Positions 28,209-36,112 of a DNA stretch of 64,000 nucleotides are shown piece after piece (positions within the stretch are counted from its first letter, which is position 1; every line of letters begins with the position of its first letter). The DNA is taken from the NCBI RefSeq assembly GCF_010645065.1, contig NZ_JAADZW010000001.1, positions 62,001 to 126,000 on the forward strand, read 5' to 3'. Both the position numbers and the translations under genes were made by a program. Source of the DNA: Flavobacterium fluviatile (GTDB lineage Bacteria > Bacteroidota > Bacteroidia > Flavobacteriales > Flavobacteriaceae). The notes beneath the pieces are model-generated. The model ran no database searches, was not told the DNA's origin, and saw nothing but the letters and a program-made list of their open reading frames with translations.

Positions 28209-29198
28209 ATGAAAAATTATCTACAAAATTTTGGATGTATGATTGGTATGATTGGAATTTTATTCATCTCTTGTGAAACTCCATCAATAGAAGAAGTGGC
28301 GGATTCTAATTCAACTACGACTACAGAAACTGTACCTAAAAATTTAGAAATTACTAAAAAATCAGCCGCTTATACAATGTCAAACTGGATGGGCGCCTTA
28401 GATGAAAACCTTGCTCTTACGGCTCTTACCATTCCAGGTACCCATGATTCGGGTGCACGTTTTGAGACTTTTTCGGGTACAGCCATTTGTCAAAAGCTGT
28501 CAATTGATGATCAGCTAAAAGCAGGTGTTCGGTACTTGGATATTCGTGGTCGTCATTACAATAATACGTTTGAAATTCACCATGGTGTGGTCTATCAAAA
28601 CATTAATTTTACCGCAGTCCTTAACAGTTGCAAAGCTTTTTTAGCGCAGCATCCTTCCGAAACCATCATTATGTCACTTAAAGAAGAGCATACCGCTTCA
28701 GGAAATAATCGCTCTTACGAAGCTACTTTTGATTCGTATGTGCAACAAAATACAGCATTGTGGTATTTAGGCAATACCATGCCAACCATTAAGGTAGCAA
28801 GAGGTAAAATTGTGTTAGTAAGACGTTTTGCAGCAACAACTAGCAAAGGAATTGATGCCACCAACTGGGCTGACAATGCCATTTTTGAAATTAACGGTGC
28901 CCAAAAAATTAAAATACAAGATCAGTATAAAGTACCCAATAATAACACTAAATGGTCTGCGATTGCTACACTATTCAACGAAGCAAAAACGGGTGCCATC
29001 AGTAAGTTGTATTTAAACTACTGTAGCGGATATAAACCTGGACTTTTTAGTATTCCGAACATCCCTACAGTTGCTGACTTTGTAAATCCGAAGGTGAGTA
29101 ATTATTTTACTACTGCATCAAAAGGACGATACGGTATTATAATAATGGATTTTACAACAGAAACAAGTAATACTTTAATTGTTAAATCTAATTTTTAA
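28209..29198 (+). CDS. Phosphatidylinositol-specific phospholipase C-like lipoprotein
   Basis: This 329-residue protein has a lipoprotein signal (MIGILFISCETP), a Ser/Thr-rich linker and a PI-PLC X-type barrel. The conserved blocks are LTIPGTHDSGARF (His79), QLKAGVRYLDIRGR, FEIHHGVVYQ (His124/His125), FLAQHPSETIIMSLKEEH and GKIVLVRRF. Bacterial PI-PLC uses two histidines to cleave the inositol phosphate-diacylglycerol bond by a metal-independent cyclisation, and both positions are present. As a surface or periplasmic lipoprotein it could release inositol phosphates or glycans from lipid or GPI-like molecules. It has its own terminator, and an upstream terminator separates it from the phosphatase gene, so it may have its own promoter. 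Membership of the sigma/FecR regulon is inferred from position only. Confidence 0.9.
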   Translation: MKNYLQNFGCMIGMIGILFISCETPSIEEVADSNSTTTTETVPKNLEITKKSAAYTMSNWMGALDENLALTALTIPGTHDSGARFETFSGTAICQKLSIDDQLKAGVRYLDIRGRHYNNTFEIHHGVVYQNINFTAVLNSCKAFLAQHPSETIIMSLKEEHTASGNNRSYEATFDSYVQQNTALWYLGNTMPTIKVARGKIVLVRRFAATTSKGIDATNWADNAIFEINGAQKIKIQDQYKVPNNNTKWSAIATLFNEAKTGAISKLYLNYCSGYKPGLFSIPNIPTVADFVNPKVSNYFTTASKGRYGIIIMDFTTETSNTLIVKSNF

Positions 29199-29262
29199 CC
29201 TATTTTCAAAAGTTACCACACCTTTATGTAATTGTAAAGCAAAACGCTTCAATAGCAAGCCA

Positions 29263-29297
29263 GCAGCAGTATTCTACCCGAATGCTGCTGCTTTTTT
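29263..29297 (+). terminator. Rho-independent terminator after the PI-PLC gene
   Basis: GCAGCAGTATTC (29263-29274) pairs with GAATGCTGCTGC (29280-29291), with one wobble and a five-base loop, followed by six T. It closes the sigma-factor/phosphodiesterase region. Confidence 0.93.
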
Positions 29298-29441
29298 AAT
29301 TTTAAAAATGATAATTTTTGTAAAAAAAAATACGATATATGTATTTTTATCTTGATTTTTTTTTAATATTGTATAATTATACTGAATCTTTTACTGATAT
29401 ATGATTATTGCTCTATTAGCATATAAGGGATAAATAATACC

Positions 29442-30323
29442 ATGAAACTTACTTATAAACAAACCGAACGTAAACCTGAAAATTCTTTTTTAGTAAAACA
29501 AGATCGTCGACCTTGTCTGGATCATGATTGGCATTTTCATAAGGAAGTAGAGTTAATTTACTTTATTAAAAGTTCTGGAACTCGTTATATTGGAAATTCT
29601 ATTGGAACTTTCAGTGAAGGTGATTTGTATATGATTGGCAGTAATGTACCGCATCTATTTAAAAATGATAAAGCAAATCCTTTGTTGACAGTAGAAGCTG
29701 ATTCTGTTGATTTAATAGTAATTAAGTTTGATCCAGAATTTTTAGGAAAACAATTTTTAGGATTGTCTGAAAGTAGAAATCTTCAATTGTTATTTGAAAA
29801 TGCTGAAAAAGGATTGCAATTCCCTAAATCTGTTTCGAAGTTAGTTCACAATATCATGGTCGAATTGACCGAAAGTAAAGGGCTTAGAAGTGTAATAGGA
29901 TTACTAAATGTTTTGGAAGTGTTATCCACAACTACTACGCTTACTTCTTTGTGTTCTGAAGTAGTAGTGAGCAGTTATACCAATAAGGAAAAGGAACGCA
30001 TGGCACGCATAATTTCGTTCTTGACTGATAATTTTGATAAAAAAATTGAATTAGAAGAGGTTGCAGCTATCGCGTACATGACTCCCAACGCTTTCTGTAG
30101 ATATTTCAAAAAAAGAACACGAAAATCATTTACGCAGTACCTTAATGAAATACGTTTGCGTAATGCTTGTAAATTACTGATTGAAGGAGAGTTACAGGTT
30201 GCTACAATTTGTTATCAATCTGGTTTTAATACCATAACCAACTTTAACCGACAGTTTAAATCGCTAATGAATGTTACGCCTTCGGAATATATCGATCGAT
30301 ACGCGAGCAGCACCATAAATTAA
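29442..30323 (+). CDS. AraC-family transcriptional regulator with N-terminal cupin
   Basis: This 293-residue cytoplasmic regulator has an N-terminal sugar-sensing cupin-like domain (DHDWHFHKEVELIYFIKSSGTRYIG, GDLYMIGSNVPHLFKN). The C-terminal AraC DNA-binding domain holds two helix-turn-helix motifs (IELEEVAAIAYMTPNAFCRYFKKRT and VATICYQSGFNTITNFNRQFKS, ending FNRQFKSLMNVTPSEY). It lies immediately before, and in the same direction as, the 3,6-anhydrogalactose operon, separated by a terminator and a promoter region with palindromes. It is the obvious candidate regulator of that operon, probably responding to galactose, anhydrogalactose or an intermediate. It could also act on the other transcription units carrying the shared 13-bp motif. 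Confidence 0.9.
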   Translation: MKLTYKQTERKPENSFLVKQDRRPCLDHDWHFHKEVELIYFIKSSGTRYIGNSIGTFSEGDLYMIGSNVPHLFKNDKANPLLTVEADSVDLIVIKFDPEFLGKQFLGLSESRNLQLLFENAEKGLQFPKSVSKLVHNIMVELTESKGLRSVIGLLNVLEVLSTTTTLTSLCSEVVVSSYTNKEKERMARIISFLTDNFDKKIELEEVAAIAYMTPNAFCRYFKKRTRKSFTQYLNEIRLRNACKLLIEGELQVATICYQSGFNTITNFNRQFKSLMNVTPSEYIDRYASSTIN

Positions 30324-30361
30324 ACCAATTTAATTTTACAACCAATTTAGTTTTAAAGAAA

Positions 30362-30397
30362 AAGTTTATTGAAAATATATTTTAATAAACTTTTTTT
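30362..30397 (+). terminator. Rho-independent terminator after the AraC regulator
   Basis: AAGTTTATT (30362-30370) pairs perfectly with AATAAACTT (30384-30392) around a 13-base A+T-rich loop, and the stem runs into TTTTT. Confidence 0.75.
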
Positions 30398-30610
30398 AAT
30401 ATCGTTCGTATTTATTGGATGTGCGTAGTCATTATACGCTCAATTGCCATACAAACTATTTTAAGTAAGTAGTAAAACGATCTAAATTCACTTGGGTAAC
30501 AGCTTGGTCTCCATTTCTATAAAAAGTGCTGCCAACTTTATTTTAACATTTTAAACCGTATGCTCACGGTCTCCTCTCCTTTTAAAAATTTAATTTGTAG
30601 CTCATAATCA

Positions 30611-30634
30611 GTAGTTTTACTAGTAAATTACTAC
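30611..30634. promoter_or_regulatory. Palindrome around TTTACTAGTAAA, putative operator
   Basis: A perfect 12-bp palindrome TTTACTAGTAAA (30616-30627) is flanked by GTAGT on the left and TTACTAC on the right, giving an imperfect 24-bp dyad. It lies about 175 bases before the transporter gene and downstream of the AraC regulator gene. Confidence 0.45.
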
Positions 30635-30728
30635 TGGTTACATGTTTGATGTTTATTTGATTATTTCATTATTTATCACTGAATTTTATCTAGAAATAAA
30701 AATTACTACCGCTTTTTTATCATAATGT

Positions 30729-30741
30729 TAAAATAGTGCTA
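30729..30741 (+). promoter_or_regulatory. Shared motif TAAAATAGTGCTA, copy 1
   Basis: This 13-bp sequence is also present at 42681 and 59825, always in an intergenic region before a galactan gene. Here it lies 66 bases before the transporter start. It shares the 16-base context GTTAAAATAGTGCTAG with the copy at 42681. Confidence 0.5.
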
Positions 30742-30807
30742 GAGGAAGGTAAATTTTGCTGTTAGGAAGTCATTTTATTCTCTTTTATTTGTTAAAACAA
30801 AAATTTT

Positions 30808-31818
30808 ATGGAATTTACATTTATACCTTTTGCACTAGTCTTATTGGCTAGCATTTTTCAAGGATCATTTGGACTTGGAATGAAATTTATGGCTCCTTTA
30901 AAATGGGAAGCTTGGTGGTTGGTGCATGCCACTGTGGCGATGTTACTAATTCCTTTGGTTTGGGCCATCATGGTAGTGCCTAATTTGTTTGATGTAATTG
31001 CTGAAGCGCCTTCAGATGCTATTTTACAAGGAATGTTTTTCGGAGCTCTTTGGGGTGTTGGAGGTATAATGTTCGGAAAAAGTATTCCTTATATCGGTAT
31101 TTCATTAACGTACGGTATCGTAATGGGAGTTTGTGCTGCAGCTGGTAGTTTAATTCCTTTCTTTTTAATAGATAATGCCGCTAATCTGCCTGCCTTTCCT
31201 TATGTAATAGGTGGTGTCTTATTTATGTTAGTAGGTGTTGCTTTTACAGCATATGCTGGAATTCAGCGAGATAAAATAACACAAAAAGAAGGGGAGACTA
31301 AAATTGATCTTAAAACAGGTTTAATCATAGCGGTACTTAGTGGTTTGTTATCTGCAGCATTGAGTGTCGGTTTTGATAAAGGAAAATCGATTGGTGCAAT
31401 TGCTGAAACGGCTGGAGCACTAACTAGAAATAGTAGTTTGGCTATTTGGGTAGTAGTGCTTTGGGGAGGTTTTTTGGTAAATGCAGGTTATGCCATCTTC
31501 TTATTATTCAAAAATAACACTTGGAGTTCCTTTGGTGTGGCACATTCGCAAAAAGCGTACATGTGGGCGATAATTGCTTCTGTGCTTTGGTTTGGTGCCT
31601 TAGGTATTTATGGTCAAGGTGCTACATTAATGGGGGCAATGGGATCGGTAATTGGATGGCCAATATTATTAGGAGTGTCCCTAATAGTAGGTAATCTTTG
31701 GGCGTATCTAAACAAAGAATGGGAAGGTGCAGGAAAAGCTTCTTCATATTTATTAGTGGGGCTATTTATTCTAATTGTAGCGACCATTATTTTAGGTTAT
31801 GCGAACAGTGTAAATTAA
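30808..31818 (+). CDS. RhaT-like sugar:proton symporter
   Basis: This 336-residue polytopic inner-membrane protein has about ten hydrophobic helices. It resembles the L-rhamnose/proton symporter (RhaT) group of the drug/metabolite transporter superfamily: FIPFALVLLASIFQGSFGLGMKFM, WEAWWLVHATVAMLLIPLVWA, GVCAAAGSLIPFFL, SGLLSAALSVGFDKGKSIG and GAMGSVIGWPILLGVSLI. As first gene of the anhydrogalactose operon it most likely carries 3,6-anhydro-D-galactose (or galactose) from the periplasm into the cytoplasm. Rhamnose is unlikely because no rhamnose catabolic gene is present. Confidence 0.85.
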   Translation: MEFTFIPFALVLLASIFQGSFGLGMKFMAPLKWEAWWLVHATVAMLLIPLVWAIMVVPNLFDVIAEAPSDAILQGMFFGALWGVGGIMFGKSIPYIGISLTYGIVMGVCAAAGSLIPFFLIDNAANLPAFPYVIGGVLFMLVGVAFTAYAGIQRDKITQKEGETKIDLKTGLIIAVLSGLLSAALSVGFDKGKSIGAIAETAGALTRNSSLAIWVVVLWGGFLVNAGYAIFLLFKNNTWSSFGVAHSQKAYMWAIIASVLWFGALGIYGQGATLMGAMGSVIGWPILLGVSLIVGNLWAYLNKEWEGAGKASSYLLVGLFILIVATIILGYANSVN

Positions 31819-31848
31819 AAAAAGATATAAATAATTATAGAATTTGAA

Positions 31849-32982
31849 ATGAAAATTAAATCAATAGAATGTTTTGTCCTTGCGGATAAGCTGAAGGAAA
31901 CTTTTTATTTTTCGCAATGGGAATATTCGGAAAGAAGGGTGTGTGTTGTAAAAGTAACTTCTGATTCTGGTCATGTGGGTTGGGGAGAAGGATACGGTCC
32001 TGCGAGTCTAATCAAGGCAGGAATTGAGCACTTAACTCCTTATGTAGTTGGGATGAATGCTTTACAAACCGAAACCATTTGGAGTATCATGTACCGCAGA
32101 ACGTTAGATTTTGCTCGAAGAGGAATTTTAGTCGCAGCCATAAGTGCTATTGATGTGGCCTTGTGGGATTTGAAAGGTAAAATTTTAGAACAACCAGTTC
32201 ATCAATTGCTTGGTGGTAAAAAACGCGATACTATTGTTCCTTATGCCACTGGAATGTACTTTACAGATGGTGGAGTAATGGCCGATAAACTATGCAAAGA
32301 AGCTTCTGAATATGTAGACTTAGGCTATAAAGCGATGAAAATGAAAGTGGGTTTGACCCTTGAAGAAGACATCGAAAATGTAAAAAAACTTAGAGAAACT
32401 ATTGGACCAGACGTTAAATTAATGATTGATTCGAATCACGCATATAATTTGCGTGAAGCGGTACAGTTGGCCAATGCCGTAGAACAATACGATATTTCAT
32501 GGTTTGAAGAGCCAATTTCTCCAGAATATTACGATCAATATGCGGAGTTAAGAACTAAAACAACCATTCCGATTTCGGGAGGCGAATGTGAATATTTGCG
32601 TTTTGGTTTTCAAACTTTATTACAGTCCAAATCAGTAGATATTATTCAACCAGACATTTGTGCTACTGGTGGCCTTACAGAAGCCAAGCGTATCGGAACT
32701 TTAGCAACAGTTTATGGTGTTGAAGTAGTTCCTCATACTTGGGGAACAGGAATTGCTTTTGCAGCAGCGTTACATTTTATTAGTAACTTAGATTGTATGC
32801 CAGGACGTTTGCGTACTCCTGAGTGTTACATTGAGCACGATCGTACAGAGAATCCGTTACGAGAACAATTAACAACCAGTGATATGGTTTTTGATAATGG
32901 TTTGATTAAAATTTCGGATAAACCGGGACTTGGATTCACATTGAATGAAGAGGCTTTACATAAATTTGCTTTAAAAGAATAA
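31849..32982 (+). CDS. dauB: 3,6-anhydro-galactonate cycloisomerase (enolase superfamily)
   Basis: This 377-residue member of the mandelate racemase/muconate lactonising group has all active-site groups in place. Lys164/Lys166 lie in KAMKMKVG, metal ligands are Asp194 (MIDSNHAYN), Glu220 (WFEEPISPE) and Glu246 (SGGECEYLR), and His296 is in VVPHTWGTG. The spacing is nearly that of mandelate racemase. In anhydrogalactose pathways this enzyme opens the anhydro ring of 3,6-anhydro-galactonate to give 2-keto-3-deoxy-galactonate. It is followed after two bases by the dehydrogenase that would make its substrate, and then by the kinase and aldolase that use its product. The symbol assumes the D series because of the carrageenan-type neighbours. 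The L series of agar catabolism is the alternative. Confidence 0.85.
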   Translation: MKIKSIECFVLADKLKETFYFSQWEYSERRVCVVKVTSDSGHVGWGEGYGPASLIKAGIEHLTPYVVGMNALQTETIWSIMYRRTLDFARRGILVAAISAIDVALWDLKGKILEQPVHQLLGGKKRDTIVPYATGMYFTDGGVMADKLCKEASEYVDLGYKAMKMKVGLTLEEDIENVKKLRETIGPDVKLMIDSNHAYNLREAVQLANAVEQYDISWFEEPISPEYYDQYAELRTKTTIPISGGECEYLRFGFQTLLQSKSVDIIQPDICATGGLTEAKRIGTLATVYGVEVVPHTWGTGIAFAAALHFISNLDCMPGRLRTPECYIEHDRTENPLREQLTTSDMVFDNGLIKISDKPGLGFTLNEEALHKFALKE

Positions 32983-32984
32983 GT

Positions 32985-34418
32985 ATGGATTTTGGGTATA
33001 AAAAATTATATATAGACGGACAATTAACAGATGCATCGAATAAAGCCACTTTTGATATAATCAGTCCGGCAAACGAAGAAAAAGTTGGTTCCATTGCTTG
33101 GGCTACAAAAGAAGATACTGAAAAAGCGCTTCAAACAGCACAAGCAGGATTTACCGCTTGGTCAGTGTTACCATTGGAAGAGCGTTTGGATTGGATAGAC
33201 AAGCTCAGAACTAAATTGTTAGAAAATAGTGATCTTTTGCGTAATAGTATTATGCATGAGATGGGAAAAACATGGGAGGGGAGCGAAGAAGACTTGACGA
33301 GTATTACCAATTCTTTGGCCTTTTATTCAGAAGAAATAAAAAGCAGGCATACCATTGCTATTAAAGATACTGAGGGAACACATCAACATCAAATTTTGTC
33401 GCAACCTCTAGGGGTAGTAGTGGCTTTTTTGGCCTATAATTTTCCACTTTTAAACTTAGGTTTTAAACTTGGACCTGCTTTGGCAGCAGGATGTAGCATT
33501 ATTTTAAAAGCGTCTGAATTTTCACCACTGTCTGCCCACATTATTGGTGAAATTTGCGAAGAAATTAATTTTCCTAAAGGAGTAATCACTATTATTTCAG
33601 GTGATTTGCAAAATGTTGGAATTCCGCTTTGTGAGAGCACCATTCCAAAATTAATTACCATGATTGGTTCTACAGCAACGGCTCAAAAATTGATTAGTCA
33701 GAGTAGTAAAACTTCGATCAAGAGATACAGTATGGAGTGTGGTGGAAATGCCCCTTTTATAGTATTTCCTGATGGCGATATGGATTTAGCAGTGACCATT
33801 GGCGCAGCTTTAAAAATTGGAAATTCAGGTCAAATTTGTGTAGCACCGAACCGATTTTTTATTCATGAGTCGGTGATCGAAGAATTTAGTAATGGTTTAT
33901 TAGAAAAATTCAAAAATGCCAAAATAGGTTTTGGTAAGGAAAATAAGCCCGACATGGGACCAATTGCTAATAAAGTAGCCAGAGAAAAAATTGATACACT
34001 GGTAAAAGAAGCTATTGCTCAAGGAGGAGAATTGGTATATGGAGGTAAAAAATATGGTGATAAAGGCTATTATTACGAGCCAACATTGATTCGCTTAAAT
34101 GATAAAAAAGCAGCCATTTTGCAGGAAGAATTCTTTGGACCTGTTGCCATAGTCGTTCCTTTTTCTACTGAAGAAGAAGTACTTGAGTTGGCAAATAATA
34201 CGGATGCTGGTTTGGCTTCGTATGTATTCTCTACCGATGAGAAAAAACTACAGTATTTTTCTGAAAATTTAGAATTTGGAGAAGTACAATTGAATGGTGT
34301 GAAATATGCGATTTACTTGCCTCATGGTGGGGTGAAAAATAGCGGCATTGGTGTAGATTGTTCTAGTTATGCTTTGGACGATTACCTAATTAAAAAACGA
34401 GTTACAAAAGCAATATAA
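32985..34418 (+). CDS. dauA: 3,6-anhydro-galactose dehydrogenase (aldehyde dehydrogenase family)
   Basis: This 477-residue NAD(P)-dependent aldehyde dehydrogenase shows LFKAS-like cofactor binding (GCSIILKASEFSPLSA), a general base Glu251 in MECGGNAPFIVF and a catalytic Cys285 in GNSGQICVAPNRFF. An EEFFGPVAIVVPF segment and a C-terminal HGGVKNSGIG segment are also present. Relatives are succinate-semialdehyde dehydrogenase-like. Placed between the cycloisomerase and the kinase, it should oxidise the aldehyde of 3,6-anhydro-D-galactose to 3,6-anhydro-D-galactonate in the cytoplasm. Gene spacing of two and four bases to its neighbours indicates a single transcript. Confidence 0.85.
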   Translation: MDFGYKKLYIDGQLTDASNKATFDIISPANEEKVGSIAWATKEDTEKALQTAQAGFTAWSVLPLEERLDWIDKLRTKLLENSDLLRNSIMHEMGKTWEGSEEDLTSITNSLAFYSEEIKSRHTIAIKDTEGTHQHQILSQPLGVVVAFLAYNFPLLNLGFKLGPALAAGCSIILKASEFSPLSAHIIGEICEEINFPKGVITIISGDLQNVGIPLCESTIPKLITMIGSTATAQKLISQSSKTSIKRYSMECGGNAPFIVFPDGDMDLAVTIGAALKIGNSGQICVAPNRFFIHESVIEEFSNGLLEKFKNAKIGFGKENKPDMGPIANKVAREKIDTLVKEAIAQGGELVYGGKKYGDKGYYYEPTLIRLNDKKAAILQEEFFGPVAIVVPFSTEEEVLELANNTDAGLASYVFSTDEKKLQYFSENLEFGEVQLNGVKYAIYLPHGGVKNSGIGVDCSSYALDDYLIKKRVTKAI

Positions 34419-34422
34419 TCGC

Positions 34423-35376
34423 ATGACACTTCCAAGATATTTTATTAGCTGTGATTGGGGTACGAGTAATTTTAGATTGCGCTTAGTAGAAACCGAAAAT
34501 CTAAACGTGCTCGAAGAACACAAAACAGATCAAGGGGTGAAAACCGTTTTTGATAAATTCTTAAAACAGGATACGTTAAACCAAAATCAATTTTTTGCAG
34601 ATTATTTGGTGAAGCAAATTCAAAATTTACCTGTAAAACATCAAAAGCATTTGGTTGTTTTGGCGGGTATGGCTTCCTCCAGCATTGGTTTACACGAGTT
34701 GCCGTATACGGAAATGCCAATCACGATGAATGGTGAAAGTTTACTTTGGGAAAATTTATACCTTAATGTAGTCGAGTTGCATCTGCTGGTTATTTCAGGA
34801 GTGAAAACCAAAACGGGAATGATGCGAGGCGAGGAAATTCAAGCAATTGGTTTAGAAGAAGAGTTAAAACAATACGAGTCAGGAACCTTGATTTTGCCTG
34901 GAACGCACTGTAAACATATGCATTACGAATATGGTGCATTTACAGGCTTACGCAATTATATGACTGGAGAACTTTTTGAAGTTTTATCTTCGAAAAGTAT
35001 TTTGAGTAATTCTATTGAAAACTTAGGGTGGAGTACCCATAGTGAAGCGGCTTTTCTTAAAGGAATTGAAGTAGGTTTTGCAGGCGAATGGAGTGCAAAT
35101 TTACTGACGGTACGAGCAACACAATTATTTGGAGAATCTAAAAAAGAAGATAATTTTTATTATTTAAGTGGTCTTTTAATCGGAGATGAATTGTCGTATT
35201 TGAAGGGGCATGAGGGAAAAATATTCTTAGCGGCATCTGGGGAGGTATTTCGACTCTATAAGATTGCTTTAGAAAAATTAATTGCTTTAGACAACTTAGT
35301 TTGTTTTGATAGTAACACTTTAGAAAGAGCTTTATTAATTGGACAAAAGAAAATAATACTACGTAATGAAAAATAA
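34423..35376 (+). CDS. dgoK: 2-dehydro-3-deoxygalactonokinase
   Basis: This 317-residue ASKHA-type sugar-acid kinase of the DgoK family shows SCDWGTSNFRLRLVE (phosphate 1 loop), KHLVVLAGMASSSIGLHELPY, GMMRGEEIQAIGL, LILPGTHCKHMHYEYGAFTGLRNYMTGELFEVL and FLAASGEVFRLYK. It phosphorylates 2-keto-3-deoxy-galactonate to the 6-phosphate. In the anhydrogalactose pathway it sits after the cycloisomerase and before the aldolase. Its 3' end overlaps the aldolase gene by 11 bases. Confidence 0.92.
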   Translation: MTLPRYFISCDWGTSNFRLRLVETENLNVLEEHKTDQGVKTVFDKFLKQDTLNQNQFFADYLVKQIQNLPVKHQKHLVVLAGMASSSIGLHELPYTEMPITMNGESLLWENLYLNVVELHLLVISGVKTKTGMMRGEEIQAIGLEEELKQYESGTLILPGTHCKHMHYEYGAFTGLRNYMTGELFEVLSSKSILSNSIENLGWSTHSEAAFLKGIEVGFAGEWSANLLTVRATQLFGESKKEDNFYYLSGLLIGDELSYLKGHEGKIFLAASGEVFRLYKIALEKLIALDNLVCFDSNTLERALLIGQKKIILRNEK

Positions 35377-36001
35377 TTCAGGATTTTCATGGGATCTTTT
35401 TAACGCCGCGCCAATAGTAGGTATTGTGAGGGGGATTCCTTTAGAAACAGTTTTGAAAGCAGCCGCAATGTACAGTGAAGCTGGTATGTCTACGATAGAA
35501 ATCACCATGAATACAGAGGGTGCAGCAGAAATAATTGCAACGCTGCGCACTACTTTTCCTAATTTGAATGTTGGAGCAGGGACGGTTTGTTCACTGGCTG
35601 ATTTGGATAATGCGTTAAATGCAGGATCACAGTTTATTGTAACGCCTATTATTGATGAGGCGGTGATTCAGAAAGCGGTGTCCTTAAATATTCCAATTTT
35701 TCCAGGAGCATACACCCCAACAGAGATTTATAAAGCATGGCAGTTGGGCGCTTCTGCAGTAAAAATATTTCCAGCAACGCAATTGGGAACACAATTTATA
35801 AAAGATGTAGCAGCGCCGTTAAATGATATTAAATTATTACCAACAGGCGGTGTTTCTGCCGATAATATTGGTTCTTTTTTTCAAGCAGGTGCTGTAGGAG
35901 TAGGGATGGGAAGTTCTCTTTTTGATAAAGAAATGATTGCTAGAGGCGATTTTGAAGCGTTAAAAAATCATTTCATTTTGATAAAAAACCAAGCGAAATA
36001 A
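35366..36001 (+). CDS. dgoA: 2-dehydro-3-deoxy-6-phosphogalactonate aldolase
   Basis: This 211-residue class I aldolase belongs to the KDPG/KDPGal family. The Schiff-base lysine is Lys133 in GASAVKIFPATQ and the general acid/base is Glu45 in STIEITMNTEG. Phosphate-binding segments are LPTGGVSADNI and GVGMGSSLF. It splits the 6-phosphate made by the kinase into pyruvate and D-glyceraldehyde 3-phosphate, which enter glycolysis. The 11-base overlap with the kinase implies translational coupling. Length and residue numbering fit Entner-Doudoroff aldolases well. Confidence 0.92.
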   Translation: MKNNSGFSWDLFNAAPIVGIVRGIPLETVLKAAAMYSEAGMSTIEITMNTEGAAEIIATLRTTFPNLNVGAGTVCSLADLDNALNAGSQFIVTPIIDEAVIQKAVSLNIPIFPGAYTPTEIYKAWQLGASAVKIFPATQLGTQFIKDVAAPLNDIKLLPTGGVSADNIGSFFQAGAVGVGMGSSLFDKEMIARGDFEALKNHFILIKNQAK

Positions 36002-36112
36002 TTTTTTAAAATGACCCTTTAGGTATAATTTAAATAAACAACATAATTCATAGAAAATTCTGTATTTCTATTTATTAAGATCTTAGTATTCAACGGTTAA
36101 AAAGAAGAAATA

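Larger units (their letters stand above)
30324..30807. other. Regulatory intergenic region before the anhydrogalactose operon
   Basis: No gene was seen. It contains a terminator (30362-30397), a palindrome centred on TTTACTAGTAAA (30611-30634) and the shared motif TAAAATAGTGCTA (30729-30741). Confidence 0.6.

Noticed and set aside
30808..31818. Rhamnose transport
   Set aside because: Although RhaT-like, no rhamnose isomerase, kinase or aldolase is present and the operon is an anhydrogalactose pathway.
32985..34418. Succinate-semialdehyde dehydrogenase
   Set aside because: The family text is similar, but the genes on both sides form the anhydrogalactose pathway, where an aldehyde dehydrogenase is required.
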